Position numbers and translations under genes: made by a program
Shown here: piece by piece, positions 20,010 through 29,116 of the stretch
How the letters are laid out: each line of letters begins with the position of its first letter
Numbering within the stretch: position 1 is the stretch's first letter
The notes under the pieces: model-generated
What the model was told of the DNA's origin: nothing
Databases searched by the model: none
What the model saw: only the letters and a program-made list of their open reading frames with translations
Source: Campylobacter sp. RM16189
Lineage (GTDB): Bacteria; Campylobacterota; Campylobacteria; Campylobacterales; Campylobacteraceae
Assembly: GCF_012978815.1 (NCBI RefSeq)
Contig: NZ_LIWR01000004.1
Location: 124,001 to 188,000 of the forward strand
Direction: 5' to 3'
DNA: 64,000 nt

Positions 20010-20299
20010 ATGAAAAGAAGGCTGAGTCAATAGAAGCTTTTGATATGAGAGAAAAGGATTATTTCGTAAAATACGTAGTAATTGCAACTACAATGGGGGA
20101 GAGGCACGCATACTCTTTAACAGATGATCTAAAGCTAGCGCTAAAACCGCTTGGAGAGGAATTTTTAGGCATAGAAAGCTCGCCTGATTGGGTTGTACTA
20201 GATCTTGGCGATATCTTAATCCATCTTCTAAGCCCACAATACCGCGCTAAATACAATATCGAAGAGTTTTTATCAAAACTAAAAGAGCAAAGAAGCTAA
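19973..20299 (+). CDS. rsfS: Ribosomal silencing factor
   Basis: RsfS (YbeB/Iojap family) binds ribosomal protein L14 and blocks joining of the subunits during starvation. The length of 108 residues is normal. The family block DYFVKYVVIATTMGERHAYSL and the later DWVVLDLGDILIHL block are clear. The start lies inside the end of nadD, an order known from C. jejuni and many other bacteria. It converges on the VanZ-like gene with 2 bases between. Confidence 0.93.
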   Translation: MQERIDRIIKILDEKKAESIEAFDMREKDYFVKYVVIATTMGERHAYSLTDDLKLALKPLGEEFLGIESSPDWVVLDLGDILIHLLSPQYRAKYNIEEFLSKLKEQRS

Positions 20300-20301
20300 G
20301 C

Positions 20302-20661
20302 CTATCTGGCGGTAAATTTTAACAAAACCCTTGCCGCCAAGATTCCAAATAATACCCCTATAAAATCGGCTAAAATATCAAGCAGACTAAAATACCTATT
20401 TGGCAAAAACACTTGAACAACTTCTATTTGAACCGCATAGATCATTAGTATAACTATTTTTTGGATTAAATTTAGACTTTTTAACCCAAAATTCATAGTG
20501 ATATAAAGCACAACAAAAGCTAAAAAATGATTTATCTTATCCCAACTGCTTTTTACAAGCTCAAATTCCGCACTTGTAGTAGACATATACTCTATAACCA
20601 CCAATAAAAATATAAAAACAAATGTAAAAAATCTCGATAAGTAGATCGCTTTTAAGCTCAT
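20302..20661 (-). CDS. VanZ-like small membrane protein
   Basis: This 119-residue integral membrane protein has four predicted helices. The family features are SWDKINHFLAFVVLY and, before the last helix, the NRYFSLLDILADFIGVLFG motif of the VanZ family. The biochemical role of these proteins is unclear; VanZ itself gives slight teicoplanin resistance. It overlaps the upstream YeiH-like gene by 4 bases. Confidence 0.8.
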   Translation of the reverse strand: MSLKAIYLSRFFTFVFIFLLVVIEYMSTTSAEFELVKSSWDKINHFLAFVVLYITMNFGLKSLNLIQKIVILMIYAVQIEVVQVFLPNRYFSLLDILADFIGVLFGILAARVLLKFTAR

Positions 20662-21671
20662 ACTAGAAATTTAACTAGACAAAAAGCCGATAAAAATAGC
20701 CAAACAAACAGAATAAAAGCCAAAACAAAAGGCTTTTTGCCGGCGTTTTTTAAAACATCTTTTCTTATCGTTACTCCAAGCGCGCTCATTGCAATAGTTA
20801 GTAATAAAATATCTATAAAATATATAATCTCTAACAAAAAGTCACTTAAGATTCCAATTGAATTAAAAGATACGGCGAATAAAAACCATAGTGCAAAATA
20901 TGGGAAAGAGGCTCTTATATTTAATGATTTTTTGCTATTTGATGCTTCTAAATTTAATGAGCTAAGAACTATCAAAAACGGAGCGAGCATCAAGACTCTT
21001 AGCATTTTAATTATAACTGCATTTGCCTGAGCCACTTCGCCTATAGCAGATCCTGCTCCTACTACATGAGCCACCTCATGCAAGCTAGCTCCGGTAAAAA
21101 ATCCCATCTTTAACTCGCTAAAGGCTAAAATTTGAGAGCTAAATATAAGAGGATAGGCAAACATACCTATCGTGCCAAATACAACCACGGTAGATACGGC
21201 TATGGCTATCTGATCGCTTTTTGCTTTTATGACGCTTCCTGCGGCAAGCACTGCAGCAGCACCGCATATAGAGCTACCACTACTAATCAGCGCCGCGCTT
21301 TTTCTATCAAGACCTATCTTTTGCCCTAAATAATATCCAATGAAAAATGTTGAGAATACGATGAAAAAAGATAAGAATATACCTACAATACCGACCTGTG
21401 AAATATCTGCAATACTAAGCTTAAATCCAAAAAGAATAATCCCAAGTCTTAAAATTTGCTTTGTACTCACGGCTAAAACATGGCTTCTTCTTAGCATTAA
21501 GACATTTTTATGAGAAATATTGCCAAGTATCGCTCCAACAATCACGGCGATTATAAGAGGGCTGATATAAAATGTAGAAAATGGAGGAATTTTAGATAGC
21601 ACAATAGAAAAAATAACCAGCAAGAGTATAATAGTCCAGGATTTAATCTTTCGTTTTCTAGCTAACTTCAT
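20658..21671 (-). CDS. YeiH/UPF0324 family membrane protein (putative sulfate exporter family)
   Basis: This 337-residue protein has about 9-10 predicted membrane helices. Conserved family segments include GNISHKNVLMLRRSHVLAVSTKQILRLGIILFGFKL split over two helices, SSGSSICGAAAVLA, and TGASLHEVAHVVGAG. The family is annotated in databases as putative sulfate exporter, but its function is not well proven. It lies 17 bases downstream of argS and overlaps the VanZ-like gene. Confidence 0.85.
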   Translation of the reverse strand: MKLARKRKIKSWTIILLLVIFSIVLSKIPPFSTFYISPLIIAVIVGAILGNISHKNVLMLRRSHVLAVSTKQILRLGIILFGFKLSIADISQVGIVGIFLSFFIVFSTFFIGYYLGQKIGLDRKSAALISSGSSICGAAAVLAAGSVIKAKSDQIAIAVSTVVVFGTIGMFAYPLIFSSQILAFSELKMGFFTGASLHEVAHVVGAGSAIGEVAQANAVIIKMLRVLMLAPFLIVLSSLNLEASNSKKSLNIRASFPYFALWFLFAVSFNSIGILSDFLLEIIYFIDILLLTIAMSALGVTIRKDVLKNAGKKPFVLAFILFVWLFLSAFCLVKFLV

Positions 21672-21688
21672 TTTAACTTAGCATAAAT

Positions 21689-23275
21689 TTACATCTTATC
21701 TTTTGCAGTTATTCCCATAAGAGAAAGCGCTGTTTTTATAGAGAGTGCAACAACTGCAAATAACTTTAACAACTCATCTTCGTTTTCGCTCCCGACAACT
21801 CGATTTTCATTATAAAATTTATGAAAATTAGCAGCCAAAGACTTTAAGTAGTCACAAATTTTTTGCATAGAGCGAACGTTAAACGCATCTACTAAAACCT
21901 CGTTTAAAGCAAGTGCTTCAAAAAGCAGATTTTTAGCATCTTCATTCAAATTTACAAAGTTCGCATTTTTGACATCATCTACAACTTTACCAGCCTTTGC
22001 AAAAATTTGATTAACTCTTGCATGAGCGTAATTTATGTAAAAAATCGGGTTTGAACTATCCTCTTTTTTAAGCTCGTCTACATCAAATTCAAGGTGAGTA
22101 TCGCTCTTTTTGCTAAGGAATATGAATCTAAGAGCTTCATAGCCAATCTCTTCCACAACATCACTCATCAAGACTACATTACCGCTTCTCTTACTCATCT
22201 TAAACTGTTCGCCGTTTTTAAGTAGGCTAACCATCTGTGAGAGTAAAACCTCTAGTCTATTTTCATCATAGCCAAGAAAATGTACGGCCGCTTTCATTCT
22301 TGCTATATATCCGTGGTGATCGGCCCCCCAGATATTTATATATCTATCGTATCCGCGCTTAAATTTATCGTTGTGATATACGATATCGCCCGCCAGATAG
22401 GTTTCGCGACCATCTTCACGTACTATAACCCTATCCTTTTCATCTCCAACCGAACTGGAATTTAGCCAAATTTTACCCTCTTGCTCATATATTCCGTTAC
22501 AAGATCTAAGCCTATCAAGAGTCTCGTCAAGCTGATCATAATAGCTTCTCTCGCTTGACCAGTTTTCTATAAAAATTTGCGCATCTGCTAAATTTTGCTT
22601 AATAAGATTTAATACAATGTCTTTACCAAAATCGGCTAGTTCTAAATTTCTACTCTGATCGTAAAAAATTTCCTTGCCAAATTTTTGTTCCGCAGCCTTA
22701 GCTATGTCTAGGATATAATCGCCTCTATAATAAGCCTCCGGATAGACTACATTTTCACTAAAAAGTTCTTCGCGGGCTCTAAGACTTATGGAAATTCCAA
22801 GCAGATCTATTTGATTACCCGCATCATTGATATAGTATTCAGTCTTAATATCTTTGCCTATATATCTGCCGACTCTAGCAAGAGTATCTCCAAATACAGC
22901 ACCTCTTACGTGACCTATATGAAGAGGACCTGTAGGATTTGCACTTACGTATTCAAGTAAAATTTTTTCACTTTCGGCTCCGCCTCTTGCAAAATTTTGA
23001 GGGTTTTCTATAGCGGCTTTAGCAAGATTGCCTAAGAAATTTTGTTTTAACTTAAAATTTATATAGCCATTTAATGCGCTTACTTCAAAGATCTCGCTGT
23101 CTTGAAATTTGCTAGCAATATCTTGTGCTATGATTACCGGAGATTTTTTAAGCTCTTTTGCCAAAGAAAACGCAAGAGGAGTCGCATAGTGGGCGAGATT
23201 TTTATCCTTTGGTTTTTCAAGGACAAAATCAACCTCTATAACTTTTTTTATCTCGTCTATGACTAAATTTTTCAA
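21689..23275 (-). CDS. argS: Arginyl-tRNA synthetase
   Basis: This class I synthetase (528 residues) charges tRNA-Arg. The HIGH motif is in TGPLHIGHVRGAVFGD and the KMSKS loop in KMSKRSGN. The N-terminal Add-1-type domain and C-terminal DALR anticodon domain are both there. It is downstream of tatA, an order shared with C. jejuni (argS-tatA-gmk). Confidence 0.97.
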   Translation of the reverse strand: MKNLVIDEIKKVIEVDFVLEKPKDKNLAHYATPLAFSLAKELKKSPVIIAQDIASKFQDSEIFEVSALNGYINFKLKQNFLGNLAKAAIENPQNFARGGAESEKILLEYVSANPTGPLHIGHVRGAVFGDTLARVGRYIGKDIKTEYYINDAGNQIDLLGISISLRAREELFSENVVYPEAYYRGDYILDIAKAAEQKFGKEIFYDQSRNLELADFGKDIVLNLIKQNLADAQIFIENWSSERSYYDQLDETLDRLRSCNGIYEQEGKIWLNSSSVGDEKDRVIVREDGRETYLAGDIVYHNDKFKRGYDRYINIWGADHHGYIARMKAAVHFLGYDENRLEVLLSQMVSLLKNGEQFKMSKRSGNVVLMSDVVEEIGYEALRFIFLSKKSDTHLEFDVDELKKEDSSNPIFYINYAHARVNQIFAKAGKVVDDVKNANFVNLNEDAKNLLFEALALNEVLVDAFNVRSMQKICDYLKSLAANFHKFYNENRVVGSENEDELLKLFAVVALSIKTALSLMGITAKDKM

Positions 23276-23284
23276 CCCTAAACC

Positions 23285-23512
23285 TTACGCACTCTTAGTG
23301 GTTTCATCTACTTTTGTAGCGGTTATAGCTTCCTCTTTTTTCTCTTCAACTTTCTCTACATTCTCAGCTTTTTTATCATCGGTTTCCATCTCTGATTTAA
23401 AGCTTTTTATACCCTTACCAAGTCCTTTTGCAAGCTCCGGAATCTTCTTTGCTCCAAAAAGCAAAACTATTATAAGTAAAACTATAAGCAATTGTTGGAC
23501 ACTTGGACCCAT
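23285..23512 (-). CDS. tatA: Twin-arginine translocase subunit TatA/E
   Basis: This 75-residue protein has one N-terminal membrane helix (QLLIVLLIIVLLFGAKKIPEL) with the conserved FGxxxxPE hinge, then an amphipathic helix and a charged tail. It forms the pore of the Tat system that exports folded proteins, such as the Rieske protein encoded at 56.8 kb. I chose the ATG at 23512, with AAAAGGAG upstream; the frame extends 17 codons further without support. Confidence 0.93.
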   Translation of the reverse strand: MGPSVQQLLIVLLIIVLLFGAKKIPELAKGLGKGIKSFKSEMETDDKKAENVEKVEEKKEEAITATKVDETTKSA

Positions 23513-23552
23513 TTTTTCTCCTTTTAAAATTTTCGTTATATTATCATATTTT

Positions 23553-24179
23553 TCAAAATTCACGCCAATTATTGATAGTTTCGCGTAAATTTATACTATT
23601 ACTTTTTAGCCTAATAACTCTTAAAATTGACTGCAAGTTTTTATAACTCTCTTCAAGATCATCGTTTATGAAAAAATAATCGTATTCTAAGATGTGCTCC
23701 ATCTCATCAAGAGCGTTTGCTAGGCGATGTTCAATAGTTTGTGCGCTATCGGTTCTCCGACCCTCGAGCCTACGTTTAAGTTCATTTTGGCTGTGAGTTG
23801 TAATAAAAACAGAGGTTATAAGCTCGCCAAATTTTTTTCTAGCTATATGAAAGCCTTGCACATCTATATCAAATACGGCGATTTTTCCTTCATTAAGAGC
23901 TTTTAATACAGGTTTTAATGATGTTCCGTAGTAGTTTTTATGCACATACGCCCACTCCAAGAAACTATCCTCTTCGATACCCTTTTTAAACTCCTCTTCG
24001 CTGATATAGTGATAGTTTACACCATCTTTTTCACCATCTCTTATAGCTCTTGTTGTACTTGAAATCGAAAAATAAAGATCGGTTTCCTCTTTTAAAAGCC
24101 TATTTAAAAGGGTACTTTTACCACTTCCGCTAGGTCCTGAAATAAGTAAAATTTGCCCCTTCAAACTACTTTTCCTCAA
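23553..24179 (-). CDS. gmk: Guanylate kinase
   Basis: Gmk phosphorylates GMP to GDP. The P-loop SGPSGSGKSTL lies near residue 14, STTRAIRDGEKDGVNYHY is the GMP-binding region and the ENPs-like EWAYVHKNYYGT segment follows. The length of 208 residues is normal. It overlaps the preceding acidic-protein gene by 14 bases, so the two are coupled. Confidence 0.95.
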   Translation of the reverse strand: MRKSSLKGQILLISGPSGSGKSTLLNRLLKEETDLYFSISSTTRAIRDGEKDGVNYHYISEEEFKKGIEEDSFLEWAYVHKNYYGTSLKPVLKALNEGKIAVFDIDVQGFHIARKKFGELITSVFITTHSQNELKRRLEGRRTDSAQTIEHRLANALDEMEHILEYDYFFINDDLEESYKNLQSILRVIRLKSNSINLRETINNWREF

Positions 24180-25506
24180 ATGTTATATTTATTTTTATAT
24201 TTAGACCCTTTAAGGCCTCTTTGATAGAATCGGCACTAAGAGCGCCTGTGATCTGCTCTCCTATCTTATGCGCCAGCTCTTTTTTTATAGCCTCAGAGCT
24301 ACCTACTAAATCGCTTTTTGTGGGTTCTACTATACTGGCAAAATCCTCGTTCAAAGCCTTTGCCAGATCCTCTTCTTTTATCTGATCAATATCGTCATAT
24401 TCGCTAGTGCTGGATACATTTAACCGCTCGCCCTTAAATTCACTCTCTTGATCGATAAACGTAAAATCGCCCATCTCATCACTTTCTTTTATAAAATCTT
24501 CATTTCCTAATTGATCTTGTGTATCTAAATTTTTCTCTTTTTTTACCATTTCAGAGCGATCATTTGCAAATTCGCTCTCGGATTTATCTTCAAATTCATC
24601 TAAATTTAGTTCACTATCTAGGCTATCTATCTCATCTATAGTTTTTCTGATATCGGCAAATGTATCGTCTTCTGTTTCAAAATCAACCTTATCGCCATCA
24701 TCTTTAAGCTCTATTTCGTCACTTAAATCTTCATTTTTGCTATACTCATTTTCTTCAGCCAGCTCATCTTTAGGTTGCGATGACTCTTCAATTTCAAGGT
24801 CACTTAGATCTGCATTCTCTTTGATATCTTCTTTTTTGTCATCATCAAAGCCAAAATCAGACAAAAGATCCTCCTCTCTTGAAGTCATCTCAGCAGGTTC
24901 TTCATCTTTAAAATCATCAAATTCTTCTAAAATATCTTCTTTGTTTATATCATCATCTTCACTAGTGCTATCTAAATCTCTAGCCTCTTCATCTTTATCC
25001 GCCAAGTCCATATCAAAATCATCCAAGCTAAATCTGTCATCTTCAATATTGTCGTCTTTTATACCAAACTCATCTTTAAATAGCTCATCGCTAAGTTTAT
25101 CTACAAATTCGCTATCTTCGATAGAAACTAAAGAATCTTGTTCGTCTTTTAGTTCGCTAAAATTTTCTTTATCTTCATCAAAACCAGATAAATTTTGATC
25201 TTGAGTATGCCCTAAGGATTCTACAATAGATATAAATTCCGTAGGTAAAAAAGGCTTTGGTAAAATCTTGTCCGCACGATCAAATTCCGGAGAGCTTTTA
25301 GAAGATAGGTATAAAATTTTACTTGTTATCTCTTCTAAATTTACATCTTGAACAGTAATTTCGCTATCTAAAATTAATATATCAAAAAACTTGCCCTTAA
25401 TATCATCAAGGTTATCAACTTCAATATATTCATATCCTATTTTACTAAGGCTAAGCGTTGCCAAGCGCGATACTGCAGGATTACTATTGACAAGTGCGAC
25501 TTTCAT
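24166..25506 (-). CDS. Highly acidic protein with an N-terminal receiver-like domain
   Basis: The first about 110 of 446 residues resemble a response-regulator receiver (MKVALVNSNPAVSRLATLSL, the ILILDSE strand with an Asp, and an ILPKPFLPTEF end with the Lys-Pro-Phe signature). The middle, about 120-400, is very acidic, low-complexity and probably disordered (Asp, Glu and Ser rich). A short ordered tail (about 400-446) closes it. C. jejuni has a highly acidic protein at the same place between gmk and fliR. I chose the ATG at 25506, with GGAG upstream. Function unknown; a scaffold role is possible given the neighbouring flagellar gene. Confidence 0.8.
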   Translation of the reverse strand: MKVALVNSNPAVSRLATLSLSKIGYEYIEVDNLDDIKGKFFDILILDSEITVQDVNLEEITSKILYLSSKSSPEFDRADKILPKPFLPTEFISIVESLGHTQDQNLSGFDEDKENFSELKDEQDSLVSIEDSEFVDKLSDELFKDEFGIKDDNIEDDRFSLDDFDMDLADKDEEARDLDSTSEDDDINKEDILEEFDDFKDEEPAEMTSREEDLLSDFGFDDDKKEDIKENADLSDLEIEESSQPKDELAEENEYSKNEDLSDEIELKDDGDKVDFETEDDTFADIRKTIDEIDSLDSELNLDEFEDKSESEFANDRSEMVKKEKNLDTQDQLGNEDFIKESDEMGDFTFIDQESEFKGERLNVSSTSEYDDIDQIKEEDLAKALNEDFASIVEPTKSDLVGSSEAIKKELAHKIGEQITGALSADSIKEALKGLNIKINITFEEK

Positions 25507-25566
25507 CAAGACTCCTTTCATAAAACCTAAAATAGGTATTTTAAGATATTTTTTATTACTCCTAGC

Positions 25567-26331
25567 TTAGTTAAAAAAGAGCGACGGCATATCGTTTATC
25601 ACTCTAAACATAAGCTCGCTAAATAGTTCCATCATTCCTGTTAAAATAGCAATCAGCACTAAAAACCCTATCACAATCTTAATAGGATAACCCACAACCA
25701 GCAGGTTAAACTGCGGCATAGTCTTCATAAGCATGCCAAAAATAAGATCGGACAAAAGAGAAAGTGCAAGGATAGGAAACGACATGATAAAGCCGAACAT
25801 AAAGAGATTTATCATCGATTTTGAAGTGTAATGAACTATATTTGCGCTTGGATAAAATTCGCCAAGCGGGATATGGGTGAGTGAATTTGCAAAAAATAGC
25901 AACAAAAGATGATGTCCGTCAAATGCCAAGAACGTCATCAAAGCAAGAAAATTTATGATATTTGACATCACGGGCGAGTTTATACCCGTCTGAGGATCAA
26001 GCACACTAGCCATAGAAAATCCCATAACCATAGAAATTTGCTCGCCGGCAAGCTGAAGTATGCCAAATACGATGGTTACAAGCAATCCTGCACAAAGTCC
26101 AAGCATAAGTTCGCTTAAAATTTCAACTGCAATATAGTAAATTTCTCCACTTTTAACGCTAGCCATAGGAAATAAGAAGATAGTTAAAAAAAACGTAAGA
26201 GCGGTTTTTGCAGAAATTGGAATTTGAGAGTGTCCAAAAAACGGGAAAAACACGATAAGCCCGCTTAATCTGGCGAATAAAAGCATAAAAGTTATCACTC
26301 TATCAGCGCCAAAAAAGCTTACTATCTCCAT
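25567..26331 (-). CDS. fliR: Flagellar export apparatus protein FliR
   Basis: This 254-residue membrane protein of the flagellar type III export gate has six predicted helices. Characteristic are the LLFARLSGLIVFFPFFG start and the GEQISMVMGFSMASVLDPQTG block in the first half. It overlaps the ABC ATPase gene by 10 bases. The order tsf-(ABC ATPase)-fliR-(acidic protein)-gmk is that of C. jejuni. Confidence 0.95.
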   Translation of the reverse strand: MEIVSFFGADRVITFMLLFARLSGLIVFFPFFGHSQIPISAKTALTFFLTIFLFPMASVKSGEIYYIAVEILSELMLGLCAGLLVTIVFGILQLAGEQISMVMGFSMASVLDPQTGINSPVMSNIINFLALMTFLAFDGHHLLLLFFANSLTHIPLGEFYPSANIVHYTSKSMINLFMFGFIMSFPILALSLLSDLIFGMLMKTMPQFNLLVVGYPIKIVIGFLVLIAILTGMMELFSELMFRVINDMPSLFFN

Positions 26332-26966
26332 TTTTGCAGTTGTTTATCCTCTAGCTTATATACGTTTGTGCATCTGCTTGCAAGCTCGTTATCATGCGTT
26401 ACAAGCACGAGTGCGGCATCGTTTGCTTTGATATACTCAAAAAGCGTGTTCATGACGTCATTTGCGGTTTGTTTATCTAAATTTCCGGTGGGTTCGTCGG
26501 CAAATATTATTTTTGGCTTTTTACATAGCACTCTAGCGATACTCACGCGCTGCTGCTGCCCTCCGCTCAATTCGCCTACTTTTTGATTTAAAACTTCTTT
26601 GATTTTTAAATTTTTAAGGATATTTTCATCTATATTTTCACTCGATAAAATTCCTGCAAGTTCGATATTTTCCCTTGCGTTAAAGCCTTTAAACAGATAG
26701 TGCGCTTGAAAAATAATTCCGAAATCAAGTCTACGAATTTGCAAAAGCTCGTTTGAAGAGAGATCATAAAGCGACCTGCCTTTATAAATAACCTCGCCCG
26801 TTTTAGGCTTAAGCAGTGTTGAAAGTATATGAAGTATAGTTGATTTCCCGCATCCGCTTACGCCTAAAATTGCCGAGCTTTCGCGGGAATTTAAAGATAT
26901 ATTGACATTTTCAAAGAGCGTATAATCATACGCAAAGCTAAGATCTACGCCCTTTAAAATTTCCAT
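26322..26966 (-). CDS. ABC transporter ATP-binding protein, LolD/MacB-like
   Basis: This 214-residue ATPase has Walker A GVSGCGKST (about residues 36-44), the Q-loop IIFQAHYLF, the signature LSGGQQQR, Walker B IIFADEPTG and the H-loop THD. Short length and sequence match the LolD/FtsE/MacB class. No permease gene lies beside it, so the partner is elsewhere in the genome. The gene is 2 bases downstream of tsf and overlaps fliR. Confidence 0.88.
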   Translation of the reverse strand: MEILKGVDLSFAYDYTLFENVNISLNSRESSAILGVSGCGKSTILHILSTLLKPKTGEVIYKGRSLYDLSSNELLQIRRLDFGIIFQAHYLFKGFNARENIELAGILSSENIDENILKNLKIKEVLNQKVGELSGGQQQRVSIARVLCKKPKIIFADEPTGNLDKQTANDVMNTLFEYIKANDAALVLVTHDNELASRCTNVYKLEDKQLQKWR

Positions 26967-26968
26967 TT

Positions 26969-28033
26969 TTAAGCCATTTGCGCCGCAACTTCCGCCGCAA
27001 AATCTTCGTTTTTCTTCTCCAAGCCTTCGCCAAGCTCAAATCTAACGTATTTTACAATCTCGATTTTGCCGCCAAGCTCTTTGCTCTTTTCAGTTATTAC
27101 CTGCTCAACAGTTTTCTTGTCGTCCATTACGTAAAATTGGCCTAAAAGAGTAAGTCTTTGATCTAGTACGGTATTGTCCGCAAAAAATCTTTCGATCTTG
27201 CCAGGTATGATTTTATCCCAAATTTTCTCAGGCTTACCTTCGGCTTTTAGCTCTTCTTTTATCGCGTCTTCGGCTTTTGCTACGACATCATCGGTAAGTT
27301 GCAATCTACTTGCGTAACTTGGGATATGGTGAAGCGGTTTGCCAAGGCGAACCAACTCTTCATTGTCTTTTTCAAGCTCGGCTTTAAGAGCGATAAATTC
27401 TTTTTCCACAAATTCTCTATCAAGATCTTTGTAGCTTATCACGCTTGGCTTCATAGCGGCTGCATGCATACATAAATTTCTTATGAAATCCTCTGCTTTT
27501 TGAGCTGTTTGAGCGCTATCGCAAGCTGCAGCGATGATAACGCCAACGCGTCCGTTTGAATGTACATATCCGTTTAATACGCCGTTTTCATCTACTTTAA
27601 CTGTCTCAAAGCGTCTTACTACCAAATTTTCGCCGATTGTAGCGATTTGACCCTTGAAATAATCTTCAAATTTAACACCGTTTATAACGCTCTCATTAAG
27701 GCTTTCTACGCTAGAGATAGAGTTTGCTTGGATATGAGCGGTAGTGTCTTTTGTAAGGTTTTGAAATTGAACGTTTTTAGCAACAAAATCGGTTTCTGAA
27801 TTTATCTCTGTAATAGTTGCTTTCTTGCAGTGTTCGCACACTTCAACCGTTACAAGACCCTCGCTTGCAAGCCTGTCGGCTTTTTTAGCGGCTTGCCCAA
27901 GACCCTTTTCGCGAAGTATATCTACGGCTTTTTCCATATCTCCGTTAGCTTCGGCTAAAGCCTTTTTACAATCCATCATTCCGGCTCCGGTTGCTTCACG
28001 GAGCTCTTTTACCATTTGTGCGGTTATTTCCAT
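26969..28033 (-). CDS. tsf: Translation elongation factor Ts
   Basis: EF-Ts is the guanine nucleotide exchange factor for EF-Tu. The N-terminal signature VKELREATGAGMMDCKKAL and the following TDFVAKN core are intact. At 354 residues it is long, as is normal for Epsilonproteobacteria. Its start overlaps the rpsB stop, the near-universal rpsB-tsf arrangement. Confidence 0.97.
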   Translation of the reverse strand: MEITAQMVKELREATGAGMMDCKKALAEANGDMEKAVDILREKGLGQAAKKADRLASEGLVTVEVCEHCKKATITEINSETDFVAKNVQFQNLTKDTTAHIQANSISSVESLNESVINGVKFEDYFKGQIATIGENLVVRRFETVKVDENGVLNGYVHSNGRVGVIIAAACDSAQTAQKAEDFIRNLCMHAAAMKPSVISYKDLDREFVEKEFIALKAELEKDNEELVRLGKPLHHIPSYASRLQLTDDVVAKAEDAIKEELKAEGKPEKIWDKIIPGKIERFFADNTVLDQRLTLLGQFYVMDDKKTVEQVITEKSKELGGKIEIVKYVRFELGEGLEKKNEDFAAEVAAQMA

Positions 28034-28827
28034 TATTCTTCATCCTCCGCTTCAAATTCTTCTTCGCTAAATGCCTCTTCTAGCACAGCATCTTTCTCAT
28101 CTTGAGTAACCTCTTCTTTGCCTTCTTCGGCTACACCGCCGTCTTTTTCAAGTTGTGAGCGTCCTTCGATGATAGCCTCAGCCATCTCTTGGCAGAAAAG
28201 TTGCACCGAACGGATAGCATCGTCATTTCCAGGGATTGGATAGTCGATTACGTCAGGATCGCAGTTTGTATCTATCGGAGCAACTACAGGGATTTTTAAT
28301 CTGTTTGCTTCTTGAACTGCTATTTTTTCTTTAACTGTATCGATAACAAAGATCATATCAGGTGGAGTTTTCATATTTCTAATTCCGCCAAGGTAGGCTA
28401 CAAGCTTCTCTTTTTTTCTTCTTAGCATCAAAGCTTCTTTTTTGGTTAGAAGATTGATTGAGCCATCTTCTTCCATAGCTTCGATAACTTCAAGCTTGCG
28501 TATGCTTTGGCGGATTGTTCCGAAGTTTGTCATCATGCCGCCCAACCAGCGGTGATTTACGTATGGCATTCCGCATTTTTCAGCGTATTCGCCAACTGTT
28601 TGACCAGCTTGTTTTTTTGTTCCGACAAAAAGGATAGTTTTACCCTCTGCCGCTGCGTCACGAACGATGTTGTACGTGTAGCGGAAGTAGCGGATAGTTT
28701 TTTGTAGATCTATAATGTAGATACCTTTTCTCTCGCCAAAAATGAATTTTTTCATCTTTGGGTTCCATCTGCGTGTTTGGTGTCCGAAGTGAACGCCGCA
28801 CTCTAGCAAATCTCTCATTGTTACCAT
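28033..28827 (-). CDS. rpsB: 30S ribosomal protein S2
   Basis: I chose the ATG at 28827, with AAGGAGAAC upstream, giving the normal start [21 protein letters not shown] and 264 residues; a longer frame upstream lacks a site. The [15 protein letters not shown] block and the [11 protein letters not shown] segment are typical. The C-terminal tail (about 40 residues) is very acidic (EDEE end), common in Campylobacter S2. About 290 bases upstream contain no gene and probably hold the promoter. Confidence 0.97.
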   Translation of the reverse strand: MVTMRDLLECGVHFGHQTRRWNPKMKKFIFGERKGIYIIDLQKTIRYFRYTYNIVRDAAAEGKTILFVGTKKQAGQTVGEYAEKCGMPYVNHRWLGGMMTNFGTIRQSIRKLEVIEAMEEDGSINLLTKKEALMLRRKKEKLVAYLGGIRNMKTPPDMIFVIDTVKEKIAVQEANRLKIPVVAPIDTNCDPDVIDYPIPGNDDAIRSVQLFCQEMAEAIIEGRSQLEKDGGVAEEGKEEVTQDEKDAVLEEAFSEEEFEAEDEE

Positions 28828-29116
28828 ATCGGTTCTCCTTGTGCGCTTTTGCGCGAAATTTAGGTTTCTCCTCCACACCCATTAACGACAAATTTGCACC
28901 TATCGCAACCAAATTTTAGGATTGGTGTGTGTGAATTGAAGCTTGGATTATACTGAAAGCAATATAAAATTAAGCTAAATTTTATGAATAGGTTTTGGTT
29001 AAAAGCAAAATTCTTAGTAAATTTTAATTATCAAAATTTACAGACCCCGGCACACTAAACTAGAGCCTGCAAATTTTAAATACAATCGCAAATTTACTAT
29101 CACGGTCGCAATAAAA

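Noticed and set aside
24737..25198. Long Ser-rich open frame opposite the acidic protein gene
   Set aside because: It is the mirror of the Asp/Glu/Ser-rich coding strand; low-complexity Ser content and lack of a ribosome-binding site show it is a shadow.
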